Part shown: positions 23,992 through 32,147 of the stretch, one piece after another
Position numbering within the stretch: the first letter of the stretch is position 1
Layout of the letters: each line of letters begins with the position of its first letter
Assembly (NCBI RefSeq): GCF_006912135.1
Contig: NZ_VIRS01000013.1
Location: 62,001-126,000, forward strand
DNA length: 64,000 nucleotides
Direction of reading: 5' to 3'
Origin: Cryptosporangium phraense
GTDB lineage: Bacteria > Actinomycetota > Actinomycetes > Mycobacteriales > Cryptosporangiaceae
Program-made: the position numbers and the translations under genes
The notes under the pieces: generated by a model
Database searches by the model: none
What the model was told of the DNA's origin: nothing
Seen by the model: only the letters and a program-made list of their open reading frames with translations

Positions 23992-26564
23992 CGCTGCCGA
24001 TCCCCGACCTCGACGACCGCGACTTCGCGGACCTGGTCCTGGCCGCCCGCGAACGGATCCGGCAGACGCAGGCCGAGTGGACGGACCTGTCGGTGCACGA
24101 CCCCGGCCTGGCGCTGATCGAGACGTTCGCCTACCTGACCGAGGTGCTGATCTACCGCCTGAACCGACTGCCGGAGAAGGCCTACCTGGCGTTCCTGAAC
24201 CTGCTCGGGGTCAGCCCCCGCCCGCCCTCGGCGGCCTGGGCCGACGTGGTCTTCACCCGGACCGGGGGCGACGCGTCGGCGGTGCTGAGGATTCCGGCGG
24301 GCACCCGGGTCGCCGCCACCCGGGGTACCGACCCGGTGCCGGTGGTGTTCGTGACCACCGCCTCGGCCGAGATCCCGGCCGGTGCGAGGCAGCAGACCGT
24401 CCGGATGGTCCACGGCGAGCTGGTCCACGGCGAGCTGCTCGGCGCCGGTACCGGACGACCCGGCCAGGTGCTGCGGACGGCCGCCGCCCCGCTGGTGACC
24501 ACGGCCGAGCCGATCGACCTGCTGCTGGGCGTCGAGGCCACGCCGGGAAGCGTGGACCTCGGAGCCGCGGCCCGCGAGTTCGACGGCGTCACGTACGAGA
24601 TCTGGCAACCGGTGACGTCGTTCGCCGACCAGCCGCCCGGGGCGAAGGTGTACGTCGTCGACCGCACGACCGGCACCTTCACGTTCGCTCCGGCCGTCGA
24701 CCGGGCCGGAGACCCGGCCACGCCGGTGGCCGTCGTGCCGGCCGAGGGACGTCAGATCCGGACCTGGTACCGGACCGGCGGCGGTCCGGCCGGCAACGTG
24801 TCCGCCGGTTCGCTCACCGGCCTCCGGGATCCGCTCCCAGGCGTCTCCGTCCGCAACCCAGCACCCGCGCAAGGCGGCCGGGCCGCGGAAACGCTGGAGT
24901 CCGCGATACTGCGCGGGCCGTACGAATTCTTCTCGATCGACCGCGCGGTCACCGCCCGCGACTACGAGATCCTGGCGACCGCCCGGTCGTCGGCGATCGC
25001 CAGGGCCCGGGCGTTCACCGGAGCCGAGGTCTACACCTACGCCCGGCCGGGCGAGGTCGAGGTGGTCCTGGTCCCGTACGTGCCCGAGGAGTCGCGGCCG
25101 GGCGGGCGTCTGCCCGCTGACCTGCTGCGCGCCCACGAGCTGGAGGAGACCCGCCGGCGCACCGAGGCCGAGCTCGACCGGCGGCGCCCGCTGGGCACCG
25201 CGTGCCACGCCGGGTGGGCCCGGTACAAGCCGGTCTCGGTGCAGGCCACCGTCGTCGTCCGCCCGGAGGAGGACGCCGACGCGGTGAGCCGGCGCGTGCA
25301 CGACCGGGTCTACCAGACGCTGAGCCCGCTGCCGACGCCGTTGTCGCCGGACGGCTGGCCGTTCGGCGAGCCGCTGCGGGCCTCGAACGTCTACCGGCTG
25401 CTCGAGCAGGCCGAGCCGGGCGTCCGCTACGTCGACGACGTCCGGTTCGTGCTGGAGGAGGCCCCGGACCACGACGTCCGGGCCGTCGCGATCGACGCCT
25501 ACCAGCCGGGTACCTGGTACGCGGGGAGCGGCGAGGTGCTGTTCCGCTCCGGCAACGCCGGCCTGGGTTGGGAGCCGGTCGGCCGGTTCCCGGGGGAGAC
25601 GGTCACGCGGATCGTGCCCGCTCCCGGTCCGTTGCGTCCGTCGATCGGCGTCCGGGCCGGGTCGGTCGCGCTGGTCACCCGGCGGACGGACGGTTCCGGG
25701 TCCCGGTTGTACGTCACCACCGACCTCGGCGAGACCTGGACGCCCCGCGTCGACCTGGAGCCGGGGATCAACGACGTCGCCTGGCTCGACCGGGACGGCG
25801 CGGGCGTGCTGCTGCTCGCCACCGACAGCGGCCTGTTCGAGGTGTCGCTGCTCCCCGGCGCGGTTCCCCAGCAGACGCTGGTCGACCTCTCCGACGCCGA
25901 CCGCGGCTTCCACTCCGTCCGCGCGTTCGTCTCCGAGCGCGGTCTCCCGGGCGTCGCGGTGGCCTCCCAGGGGCAGTTCGGCGTCCACCTCTCGATCGCC
26001 GGGGGCCGCCGCGGGACGTTCGGGCACATCGGACTGTCCAACACGGACGTCCGGACGCTCGCCGTCCAGTACGACGGGGCGGCCACCTGGCTGTTCGCCG
26101 GCGTCGCCGAACCGGACCCGGCGCAGCCGGGGACCGGTTGCTACCGGACCCGTCTCTTCGAGACCGACGTCCGCTGGCAGACGTTGTCGTCCGGCTGGAC
26201 CGGCGGAACCTGCCGCTCGCTCGCCGTCGTCGGCACCACGATCCTGGCCGGGACGCAGAGCGGTGGCGCGTTGCGGCTGGACGCGTCCACGCCGACGCCC
26301 GCCTGGCAGGGCGTGGCGGTCACCAGCGGGCTGCCGCTCCGGGACCGGGCCCGGTTCGAGGCGGTGGAGACCGTCGCCGCGAGCTCCGGGCAACTGCTGG
26401 CCGGCGGCGCGTCCGGCGTCTACCGGAGCGACACCGGCACCCAGTGGACGGCCAGCGCGAACCAGGCCGACCTGGAGCTGGTCACGGTCCCCGACACCTG
26501 GTTGCTCTGCTCCGGCGAGCACCGGATCACGGTGGTGCGCGGCGATGCGACGCCGGGCGATTGA
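23988..26564 (+). CDS. Baseplate J (gp47-like) protein fused to a beta-propeller
   Basis: An 858-residue protein. The N-terminal ~500 residues are a gpJ/Pvc11 baseplate protein (DLSVHDPGLALIETFAYLTE, then VLIYRLNRLPEKAYLAFLNL, FFSIDRAVTARDYEILATAR). From about residue 504 the sequence changes to repeated blades (TWYAGSGEVLFRSGNAGLGW, YVTTDLGETWTPR, LLLATDSGLFEV, GVYRSDTGTQWTASANQ), a sialidase/BNR-like propeller. The fused propeller would sit on the outside of the baseplate and could be a receptor-binding module in place of tail fibres. It overlaps gp25 by 4 bp and the gpI-like gene by 20 bp. Confidence 0.92.
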   Translation: MTLPIPDLDDRDFADLVLAARERIRQTQAEWTDLSVHDPGLALIETFAYLTEVLIYRLNRLPEKAYLAFLNLLGVSPRPPSAAWADVVFTRTGGDASAVLRIPAGTRVAATRGTDPVPVVFVTTASAEIPAGARQQTVRMVHGELVHGELLGAGTGRPGQVLRTAAAPLVTTAEPIDLLLGVEATPGSVDLGAAAREFDGVTYEIWQPVTSFADQPPGAKVYVVDRTTGTFTFAPAVDRAGDPATPVAVVPAEGRQIRTWYRTGGGPAGNVSAGSLTGLRDPLPGVSVRNPAPAQGGRAAETLESAILRGPYEFFSIDRAVTARDYEILATARSSAIARARAFTGAEVYTYARPGEVEVVLVPYVPEESRPGGRLPADLLRAHELEETRRRTEAELDRRRPLGTACHAGWARYKPVSVQATVVVRPEEDADAVSRRVHDRVYQTLSPLPTPLSPDGWPFGEPLRASNVYRLLEQAEPGVRYVDDVRFVLEEAPDHDVRAVAIDAYQPGTWYAGSGEVLFRSGNAGLGWEPVGRFPGETVTRIVPAPGPLRPSIGVRAGSVALVTRRTDGSGSRLYVTTDLGETWTPRVDLEPGINDVAWLDRDGAGVLLLATDSGLFEVSLLPGAVPQQTLVDLSDADRGFHSVRAFVSERGLPGVAVASQGQFGVHLSIAGGRRGTFGHIGLSNTDVRTLAVQYDGAATWLFAGVAEPDPAQPGTGCYRTRLFETDVRWQTLSSGWTGGTCRSLAVVGTTILAGTQSGGALRLDASTPTPAWQGVAVTSGLPLRDRARFEAVETVAASSGQLLAGGASGVYRSDTGTQWTASANQADLELVTVPDTWLLCSGEHRITVVRGDATPGD

Positions 26565-27039
26565 GCGGCTGCTCCCCGCGGCGTACCAGCGCGCCGCGGT
26601 GGACGGCAGCGTGCTGGCGGCGCTGCTCGACGTCATGGAGGCACTGCACGAGCCGGACGAAGCACTGATCGACGACGTCGACCGGCTCTTCACGCCGTAC
26701 CTCACCACCGACGACCTGGTGCCGTTCCTGGCCCGGTGGGTCGCGCTGGATCACCTGGTCGCGAGTTCGGGAGCGCTCGTGCCGCTCGGCCGGCTGCGCA
26801 ACCTGCTCGCGGAGAGCGCCGCGCTGGCTCGGGTCCGCGGTACCCCGGCCGGCCTGCAGCGTTTCCTCGTCCTGGCGACCGGGGTCGACGGGATCGTCGT
26901 GGAGGAGCCGTCGACCCGGGCGTTCCACTTCCGCGTCCGGGTGCCCGGCGCGGCGGTCGGGCAGCTCGCGCTCGTCAACCGGCTGGTGCGCGCGGAGAAG
27001 CCGGCCGCGACGACGTGCGAGGTCGTGGTCGACCCGTGA
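26545..27039 (+). CDS. Tail protein I-like baseplate protein (Pvc12-like)
   Basis: A 164-residue protein with the pattern of phage tail protein I/eCIS wedge proteins: IERLLPAAYQ, DVMEALHEPDEALIDDVDRL, FLARWVALD and LLAESAALARVRGTPAGLQR. It completes the baseplate wedge with the gpJ-like protein. The start overlaps the gpJ-propeller stop by 20 bp, and the stop overlaps the next GTG as GTGA. Pvc12 is much larger in Photorhabdus; the short form here is phage-like. Confidence 0.88.
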   Translation: MRRRAIERLLPAAYQRAAVDGSVLAALLDVMEALHEPDEALIDDVDRLFTPYLTTDDLVPFLARWVALDHLVASSGALVPLGRLRNLLAESAALARVRGTPAGLQRFLVLATGVDGIVVEEPSTRAFHFRVRVPGAAVGQLALVNRLVRAEKPAATTCEVVVDP

Positions 27040-27491
27040 GCCCGCGACAGCGCCTCGGGCTGGCCGCGGCCGGAGTCCTGGTGGTGGTGGCGCTGGCCGT
27101 GGCCGGCGTCCAGCGGCCCGGCACCGGCGATCCGGCCGGTCGCCCGGCGTTCGTCTCGTGGCTGGCCCGGACGTTCGGCGGCCTTCCCGACGTGCCGGCG
27201 GCCGACGTCACGGCCGGCTGCCCGGCCGCCGGGAACGGCGGCGGCCTGCAGGTCGACGGATCGTGCGAGCTGACCGTGCGCGACCCCGGCACGACGAAGC
27301 GCCTGCGGCTGCGCTCCACGGCGCCGCTGCGGGTGTCCGCGCCCGGACCGGACGGCTCGGACCGCCGGATCGAGGCCGACGTCGCCGTGGGGAAGACGGG
27401 TGTCGCCGAGACGAGCATCGCGCTGGACGGGCCGGGCGTCGTGATCGTCCGGTGTTCGTGCGTGCTCCGGGTCGGGGGTGGCGATGACTGA
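27036..27491 (+). CDS. Membrane-anchored hypothetical protein of the CIS operon
   Basis: A 151-residue protein. The N-terminal hydrophobic segment (residues 9-24, LAAAGVLVVVALAVAG) is an uncleaved anchor or signal, followed by an extracytoplasmic domain with four Cys (GCPAAG, SCELTV, RCSC) and beta-type sequence. The GTGA overlap with the gpI-like gene shows it belongs to the operon. I recognise no family. It may help fix the particle to the cell membrane. Confidence 0.7.
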   Translation: MSPRQRLGLAAAGVLVVVALAVAGVQRPGTGDPAGRPAFVSWLARTFGGLPDVPAADVTAGCPAAGNGGGLQVDGSCELTVRDPGTTKRLRLRSTAPLRVSAPGPDGSDRRIEADVAVGKTGVAETSIALDGPGVVIVRCSCVLRVGGGDD

Positions 27492-28224
27492 GCTGCGCAA
27501 GCCGTTCCTGCTGCTGGCCGGGGTGTTCGCCGTGCTCACGGTCGCGCTGGAGACCGGGTCGGCGCTGCTCACCGCGCACGCCGACACGGCCGGCCTGACC
27601 ACCGCCACGAAGGGGCTTGGCATGGAGACCGGTGGCTTCGAGGACGTCCGAGGTCTGGCGACGCCCTATCTCGCGCTGATCGACGTCATCGTGATCTTCA
27701 CGCTGGGCCTGTATCTGCTGAGCCTGCTGCTGCCGCGCAGCGCGGTGGGCCGGGCGTCGGGCGCGGTCACCGTCGTCGGGGCGGTGCTGCTCCTGATTCT
27801 CGCGATCGGTCTGCTGATCGCGGCCGTCCGCGACCTGATCCTGATGGTCACGCTGTTCGTCGCCGCCCCGTTCGGCACGATCGTGTACCTGATCCGCTGG
27901 GGCGCGTTCCCGCTGGACGACGCCGTGCTCCTGCTGCGGTTGCTGATCTTCCTCAAGGTCGTCGTGTTCGCGATGCTGCTGCTCGCGCAGCCGCGGTTCC
28001 TGCAGAACAAGGGCCTGGTCGCGTTGCTCGCGACGACCGGCCTGGCGACGCTCGCGGTGACGCTCGTCTACGGCTTCGTGCCGACGATTCTCGTCAGCAT
28101 CGTCGACGCGGCGGCCGCGGTCGTGATCGCCGCGGTGGCCGCGATCTGGGCGTCGATCCTGGCGCTGGGTTCGCTGCCCGCCGTGGTCGAGGCGATCCGA
28201 GCGTCCCGGTCGTCGGTGCGGTAG
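27484..28224 (+). CDS. Polytopic membrane protein of the CIS operon
   Basis: A 246-residue protein with six to seven hydrophobic helices (LLLAGVFAVLTVALETGSAL; LALIDVIVIFTLGLYLLSLL; VTVVGAVLLLILAIGLLIAA, and others). It overlaps the preceding anchor protein gene by 8 bp and is the last gene before a terminator-like hairpin. No family is recognised. Two membrane proteins ending a contractile-tail operon are unusual for free extracellular particles and suggest membrane docking. Confidence 0.72.
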   Translation: MTELRKPFLLLAGVFAVLTVALETGSALLTAHADTAGLTTATKGLGMETGGFEDVRGLATPYLALIDVIVIFTLGLYLLSLLLPRSAVGRASGAVTVVGAVLLLILAIGLLIAAVRDLILMVTLFVAAPFGTIVYLIRWGAFPLDDAVLLLRLLIFLKVVVFAMLLLAQPRFLQNKGLVALLATTGLATLAVTLVYGFVPTILVSIVDAAAAVVIAAVAAIWASILALGSLPAVVEAIRASRSSVR

Positions 28225-28250
28225 CGCCGGCTGTCGTCGGCTCGGGGACC

Positions 28251-28279
28251 GTCGGCCGCTCCGGCGCGGAACGGCCGAC
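28251..28279. terminator. Terminator-like hairpin between convergent units
   Basis: Perfect 8-bp inverted repeat GTCGGCCG (28251-28258) and CGGCCGAC (28272-28279) with a 13-base loop. It lies between the end of the CIS operon and the convergent FAD monooxygenase gene, where a bidirectional terminator is expected. Confidence 0.5.
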
Positions 28280-28291
28280 CGGCGATCGCCG

Positions 28292-30061
28292 CTAGCGCGT
28301 TCCCAGTACGCGCTCGAGTGCGTCGGTGAGGAACGTGGCGGCGGCCCGTGCGTCCTCCGGGGCGTGGACGTGCCGCGCCGCGATGTACAGGTCGGGGCGG
28401 ACGAGGAGCACCCCGCCGTCGTTGATCTCGCGCAGGTCCGCCCAGGTGCCGTACGGGTCCTCGATCGCCTGGCCCGGACCGACGACGACCGGCCGGATCG
28501 CTACGCCGAGGCTCGCCGACAGCGCCGCGGCCGCGTCCACCCAGGCCTGGCCGCCGATACCGGTCCACAGGCTGAACTCGCCGCCGCCGGCCAGGTCGAG
28601 CGTCGAGATCCGGTGCCCGGCGCGGGTCACCCAGGTGTGCGGGAGCTTGGCGCCGGGGTACGTGGTCGGATGCGCGTACAGCTCGGGGTCGCGTGCGTAG
28701 TCCGGCATCGGAGTGCCGTCCGGAACGACGGCTGCCGACGCGTAGCGCTGGTTGTGCTCGACGCCGTGCGCGTTGAACTCGAACGACTTGTAGGCGATGG
28801 CCTCCCGCAGAGCCGTCCGGATCTTCTCGCCTTCCGGCCCGGGCGCCTCCCGCAGCGCGAGCTGCTGCTCCAGCCGTTCGACGTTGCTGGTGTCGTCCAC
28901 GTCGAGCGCCGCGATGATCCGGCCGGTGTCGGCGATGCTCTGGTTGGCCCGCTCGACGACCTGCCTGGCGATCGGCGCCCGCTCGGCGTCGTAGGACTCC
29001 AGAAGCGACGGTCGGGCGAGCCCGCGGACGACGTGGTGCAGCTTCCAGGCCAGGTTGTACGAGTCCTGAATCGACGTGTTGGAGCCCAGCCCGTTCGTCG
29101 GGGGGTGCCGGTGCACGGCGTCCCCGACGCAGAACACGCGCCCGTCGGCCAGCCGGGTGGCGAACTGGTGGTTGACCGTCCAGGGCGAGCTCGACTTGAT
29201 CCGCATCTCGAAGTCGTCGGTGCCGACGAGCTGGACGGCGAGCCGGCGGATGAAGTCGTCGGTCAGGTCCGGCGGCCCGGCGGCGACCTCGTAGCCCCAC
29301 ATGAGCATCCACTCGGTCCAGGGCTTGATCATCCGCAGGACGCCGAGCCCGACGCCTTCCTTGTCGGCCCCGGGTTGCAGCATCCAATACAGGACCGAGG
29401 GCCGGTGGGCCACGAAGCGGGTCAGGTCGGCCTCGATGATGATGTTGAGCGCCCCGGCCACCGCCCCGGGGCCTTCGAAGGGCAGGTCGACGTCGGCGGC
29501 GACCTTGCTGCGGGCCCCGTCGGCCCCGACCAGGTAGAGCGACCGGACCGCGTACTCCGCCCCGGTCAGCCGGTCGCGGACCCGCGTCGTGACGCCGTCG
29601 GCGTCCTGGACGTGGGAGAGGTACTCGGTGTCGAACCGCACCCGCGCGCCCCGGTCCTGCGCCGCCTGCATGAGCACCGGCTCGGTGATCGTCTGCGGGG
29701 CGTCGAGCATCGTGCAGGGGCTGGCCAGCCGGTAGTCGGCGTTGCGACGGATGTCGGTGCCCCACGAGGCCACCCGGCCGAGCTCGGCCCCGGCGAGGCT
29801 GGTGCAGAACGTGGTGTTGCCCATGAACTCCCACGGCGTGGCCTCACGCATCAGGCGCTCTTCCAGGCCCATGTCCCGCAGGGCCTCCATCGTGCGCTGG
29901 TTGGTGATGTGCGCCCGCGGGGTCTCGGAGAGCCGCCCGTACTTGGTCAGCACCAGAACGCGGGTGCCGTAGGTGGCCAGGAACAGGGCGGCCGCAGCTC
30001 CGGCCGGACCGGACCCGATCACCAGCACCTCGGTCTCGACCGTGGGAATGTCCGTCGTCAT
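28292..30061 (-). CDS. FAD-dependent aromatic hydroxylase (PheA/TfdB type)
   Basis: A 589-residue group A flavin monooxygenase. The FAD-binding GSGPAG motif is near the N-terminus, the DG motif is LVGADGARS, and the GD motif is GDAVHRHPPTNGLGSNTSIQ. The characteristic SETPRAHITNQRTMEALRDM segment is that of phenol and 2,4-dichlorophenol 6-monooxygenases. It should hydroxylate a phenolic or polyketide-like substrate with NAD(P)H and oxygen. It stands alone, without an adjacent ring-cleavage gene, so the substrate is open. Confidence 0.92.
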   Translation of the reverse strand: MTTDIPTVETEVLVIGSGPAGAAAALFLATYGTRVLVLTKYGRLSETPRAHITNQRTMEALRDMGLEERLMREATPWEFMGNTTFCTSLAGAELGRVASWGTDIRRNADYRLASPCTMLDAPQTITEPVLMQAAQDRGARVRFDTEYLSHVQDADGVTTRVRDRLTGAEYAVRSLYLVGADGARSKVAADVDLPFEGPGAVAGALNIIIEADLTRFVAHRPSVLYWMLQPGADKEGVGLGVLRMIKPWTEWMLMWGYEVAAGPPDLTDDFIRRLAVQLVGTDDFEMRIKSSSPWTVNHQFATRLADGRVFCVGDAVHRHPPTNGLGSNTSIQDSYNLAWKLHHVVRGLARPSLLESYDAERAPIARQVVERANQSIADTGRIIAALDVDDTSNVERLEQQLALREAPGPEGEKIRTALREAIAYKSFEFNAHGVEHNQRYASAAVVPDGTPMPDYARDPELYAHPTTYPGAKLPHTWVTRAGHRISTLDLAGGGEFSLWTGIGGQAWVDAAAALSASLGVAIRPVVVGPGQAIEDPYGTWADLREINDGGVLLVRPDLYIAARHVHAPEDARAAATFLTDALERVLGTR

Positions 30062-30227
30062 CAGCTCCGCCTTCGCCGTCGAAGTGCCTGGTGAGGGGCA
30101 TGTCCGCAGGCCGACCGCTCTGCGGACATCTGTCCGACATCGTTCGCTCAGGCTCGGGTCGGTGTCAATAGGCGAGAAAGCTCGCCGAGTCCGGGTTCGT
30201 CGAGGCGAGATCGCCGCCGGGTCCGCG

Positions 30228-31022
30228 TCAGGTGACGCGGAAGACCGGCCAGCCGATCTCGGTGCGCCAGGCGGCGGGATCCCGCGTGTCGCGCGGGCCG
30301 ACGAGGTAGACCTCGCGCACGGGCCCGGCCACCGACATCGCGTTCTGCACGACCCAGGTCCCCAGCTCGCCGTACGTGACCTCGACCCCGTCGTGCTCGC
30401 CGACGTGGGTCGCGACGGCCAGCTCGGCTGCCGGCAGCGTCACCGGATGCACGCGTCCGACGCGCCGCGGAGCGTTCGTCGGCAGGTACACCAGCGCGCG
30501 ACCCCGCTCCTGTTCGAACAGCACGTTCTCGTAGTTGCCGCCCGGCGGTCCGGTCACGGCGTCGCCGACGGCGGCCTCCAGCTCGGCCATCGCGCCGGCG
30601 AACCAGGCCTCGACGTCACCGCTCTCGACCACGGCCTCCACCGCCGCGACCGTCCGGGCCGGCTCGGCCCGCAGCTCCACCCGGATCGGCGCCGGCTCCG
30701 GCTCGAGCAGACGACGCAGTGACACGACCGCGGCCCGGGTGCGGTCGAGGACGTCTTCCAGGCGTTGCAGATGCTCGGCCACCAGGGCCGACCGGACCCC
30801 GGGGTCGGGCGTGCGCAGGATCCGCTGCACGTCGCCCAGCGGGACGTCGAGCTCGCGGAGCCGGTGGATGACCTGGGCGATCGGGATCTGGTCGACGCTG
30901 TAGTAGCGGTAACCGGTGCCCTGGTCGACGACGGCGGGTTCGAGGAGCGCGGCGTCGTGATAGCGACGCAGGGTCCGCACGCTCAGGTGGGTCAGGCGCG
31001 AGAACTCCCCGATGGTCAGCAC
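30228..31022 (-). CDS. MerR-family regulator with GyrI-like sensor domain
   Basis: A 264-residue regulator. The N-terminal MerR winged helix reads LTIGEFSRLTHLSVRTLRRY, HDAALLEP and GTGYRYYSVDQI. A linking coiled coil follows (residues 75-115). The C-terminal half resembles GyrI-like/BmrR ligand-binding domains (NYENVLFEQERGRALVYLP). I start at GTG 31022, directly before LTIGEFS; a longer frame would run through the operator. A 21-bp dyad typical of MerR operators lies just upstream. It is divergent from the SnoaL-SDR genes, its probable targets along with itself. Confidence 0.9.
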   Translation of the reverse strand: MLTIGEFSRLTHLSVRTLRRYHDAALLEPAVVDQGTGYRYYSVDQIPIAQVIHRLRELDVPLGDVQRILRTPDPGVRSALVAEHLQRLEDVLDRTRAAVVSLRRLLEPEPAPIRVELRAEPARTVAAVEAVVESGDVEAWFAGAMAELEAAVGDAVTGPPGGNYENVLFEQERGRALVYLPTNAPRRVGRVHPVTLPAAELAVATHVGEHDGVEVTYGELGTWVVQNAMSVAGPVREVYLVGPRDTRDPAAWRTEIGWPVFRVT

Positions 31023-31035
31023 CCTCGCAGTCTGA

Positions 31036-31056
31036 ACCCTCTCCCGGGGAGAGAGT
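31036..31056. promoter_or_regulatory. MerR-type operator dyad
   Basis: A 21-bp inverted repeat with core CTCTCCC-G-GGGAGAG (perfect, 31039-31053), extending outward with one mismatch. It closely resembles BmrR/TipA-class operators. It lies 14 bases before the MerR start and about 45 bases before the SnoaL gene, so it can serve both directions. A TTGACT at 31064-31069 may be the -35 of the rightward promoter. Confidence 0.65.
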
Positions 31057-31100
31057 CCACGGCTTGACTCTCCCGTCCCGTCAGGTCGCACGGTGCACTC

Positions 31101-31436
31101 ATGACACAGCTACCGACCATCGTCAGCGACTTCCTCGCCGCACACATCGCCCGCGACGCCGACACCGCCTCGAAGCTCCTCACCGAGGACGTGGTGGCCG
31201 TCGACCAGGGCGAGACCTTCCGCGGCCGCGACCAGGTCCACGCGTTCCTGCGCGACGCCGGCTCCGAGTTCGAATACACCACCGAGCAGATCGGCGCGCA
31301 CCGCATCGACGACACCCACTCCGTGGCGACCGTCCGGCTGGAGGGCACGTTCCCCGGCGGCGTCGCCGAGCTCGACTACCGATTCACGCTGCGCGACGAC
31401 CTGATCGCCGAGATCGTCATCGCCAACCATGTCTGA
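31101..31436 (+). CDS. SnoaL-like/nuclear transport factor 2-fold protein
   Basis: A 111-residue protein with the SnoaL/NTF2-like cone fold pattern: an N-terminal helix (IVSDFLAAHIARDADTASKL), then LTEDVVAVDQGETFRGRDQV and strands ending YRFTLRDDLIAEIVIANHV. Such proteins include isomerases, hydrolases and binding proteins; no specific reaction can be assigned. It is divergent from MerR and overlaps the downstream SDR gene by 8 bp. Confidence 0.82.
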   Translation: MTQLPTIVSDFLAAHIARDADTASKLLTEDVVAVDQGETFRGRDQVHAFLRDAGSEFEYTTEQIGAHRIDDTHSVATVRLEGTFPGGVAELDYRFTLRDDLIAEIVIANHV

Positions 31437-32122
31437 CCGGGACCGCGACCGTCTCGACGGTCGGCGCGCGCTGGTCACGGGCGGCTCGAAGGGCTCGGGC
31501 AAGGCGGTCGTCGACCGGCTGCGGGAGCTCGGCGCCGACGTGTACGTGACGGCCCGCACGATGCCGCCCGGCTACGAGCGTCCCGATCGGTTCATCGAGG
31601 CGGACACGTCGACGGTCGACGGCGCCGACGCGGTGGCCGCTCGAATCGCCTCGGGCGGCGCCCTCGACATCCTGGTGCACGTCGTCGGAGGATCGTCGAC
31701 GCCACCCGGCGGCTTCGCGGCCATCACCGAAGCGCAGTGGCTCACCGAGTTGAACCTCAATCTCCTGGGAGCCGTGCGACTCGATCGGGCGCTTCTCCCC
31801 GCGATGATCGAGTCCGGGTCGGCGACGGTGCTGCACTTCACCTCGATCCAGCGCGAAATGCCTCTGCACGACGCGACCCTGGCGTACGCCGCCGCGAAGG
31901 CCGCGCTGCGCACGTACAGCAAGGGACTCGCCAACGAGCTCGCGCCGCGCGGCGTACGGGTCAACGCGATCAGCCCCGGCGGGATCGCGACGGAAGCCTC
32001 CGAGAAGTTCGTGGACCGGCTCGCCGACGGCAACGGACTCACCCGCGAGCAAGCCAGGCAGACGATCGGCGATCGTCGGCGCCGAGTACGTCATCGACGG
32101 CGGAACCGTCCCGACCGTCTGA
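31429..32122 (+). pseudogene. SDR oxidoreductase with internal deletion and frameshift
   Basis: A short-chain dehydrogenase/reductase. Residues 1-205 are normal: the nucleotide-binding TGGSKGSG, catalytic Tyr-Lys in YAAAK, and NAISPGG. After AREQARQTI-like sequence the frame breaks. The expected C-terminal motif AIVGAEYVIDGGTVPTV is present but in another frame (from about 32069 to the TGA at 32120-32122). The 30-40 residues that normally lie between are missing. The open frame itself runs to 32151 with a non-homologous Arg-rich tail. A short GATCGGCGATCG repeat lies at the junction. The dinucleotide site survives, but the fold's C-terminus is lost, so I call it inactive. Confidence 0.78.
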
Positions 32123-32147
32123 CCCGGCCCGGCGCGTCCCGGGTCAG
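32119..32147. terminator. Hairpin between SDR and GntR genes
   Basis: Perfect 9-bp inverted repeat CTGACCCGG (32119-32127) and CCGGGTCAG (32139-32147) with an 11-base loop. It spans the stop codons of both convergent genes and is a likely bidirectional terminator. Confidence 0.55.

Noticed and set aside
23922-26708. Long antisense ORF opposite the gpJ-propeller gene
   Set aside because: It is low-complexity Arg/Gly/Asp sequence with no motif and lies antisense to a clearly recognisable baseplate protein.
18514-27039. Prophage interpretation of the tail genes
   Set aside because: No capsid, portal, terminase, lysis, integrase or attachment site is seen, and the gene order follows eCIS rather than a phage genome.
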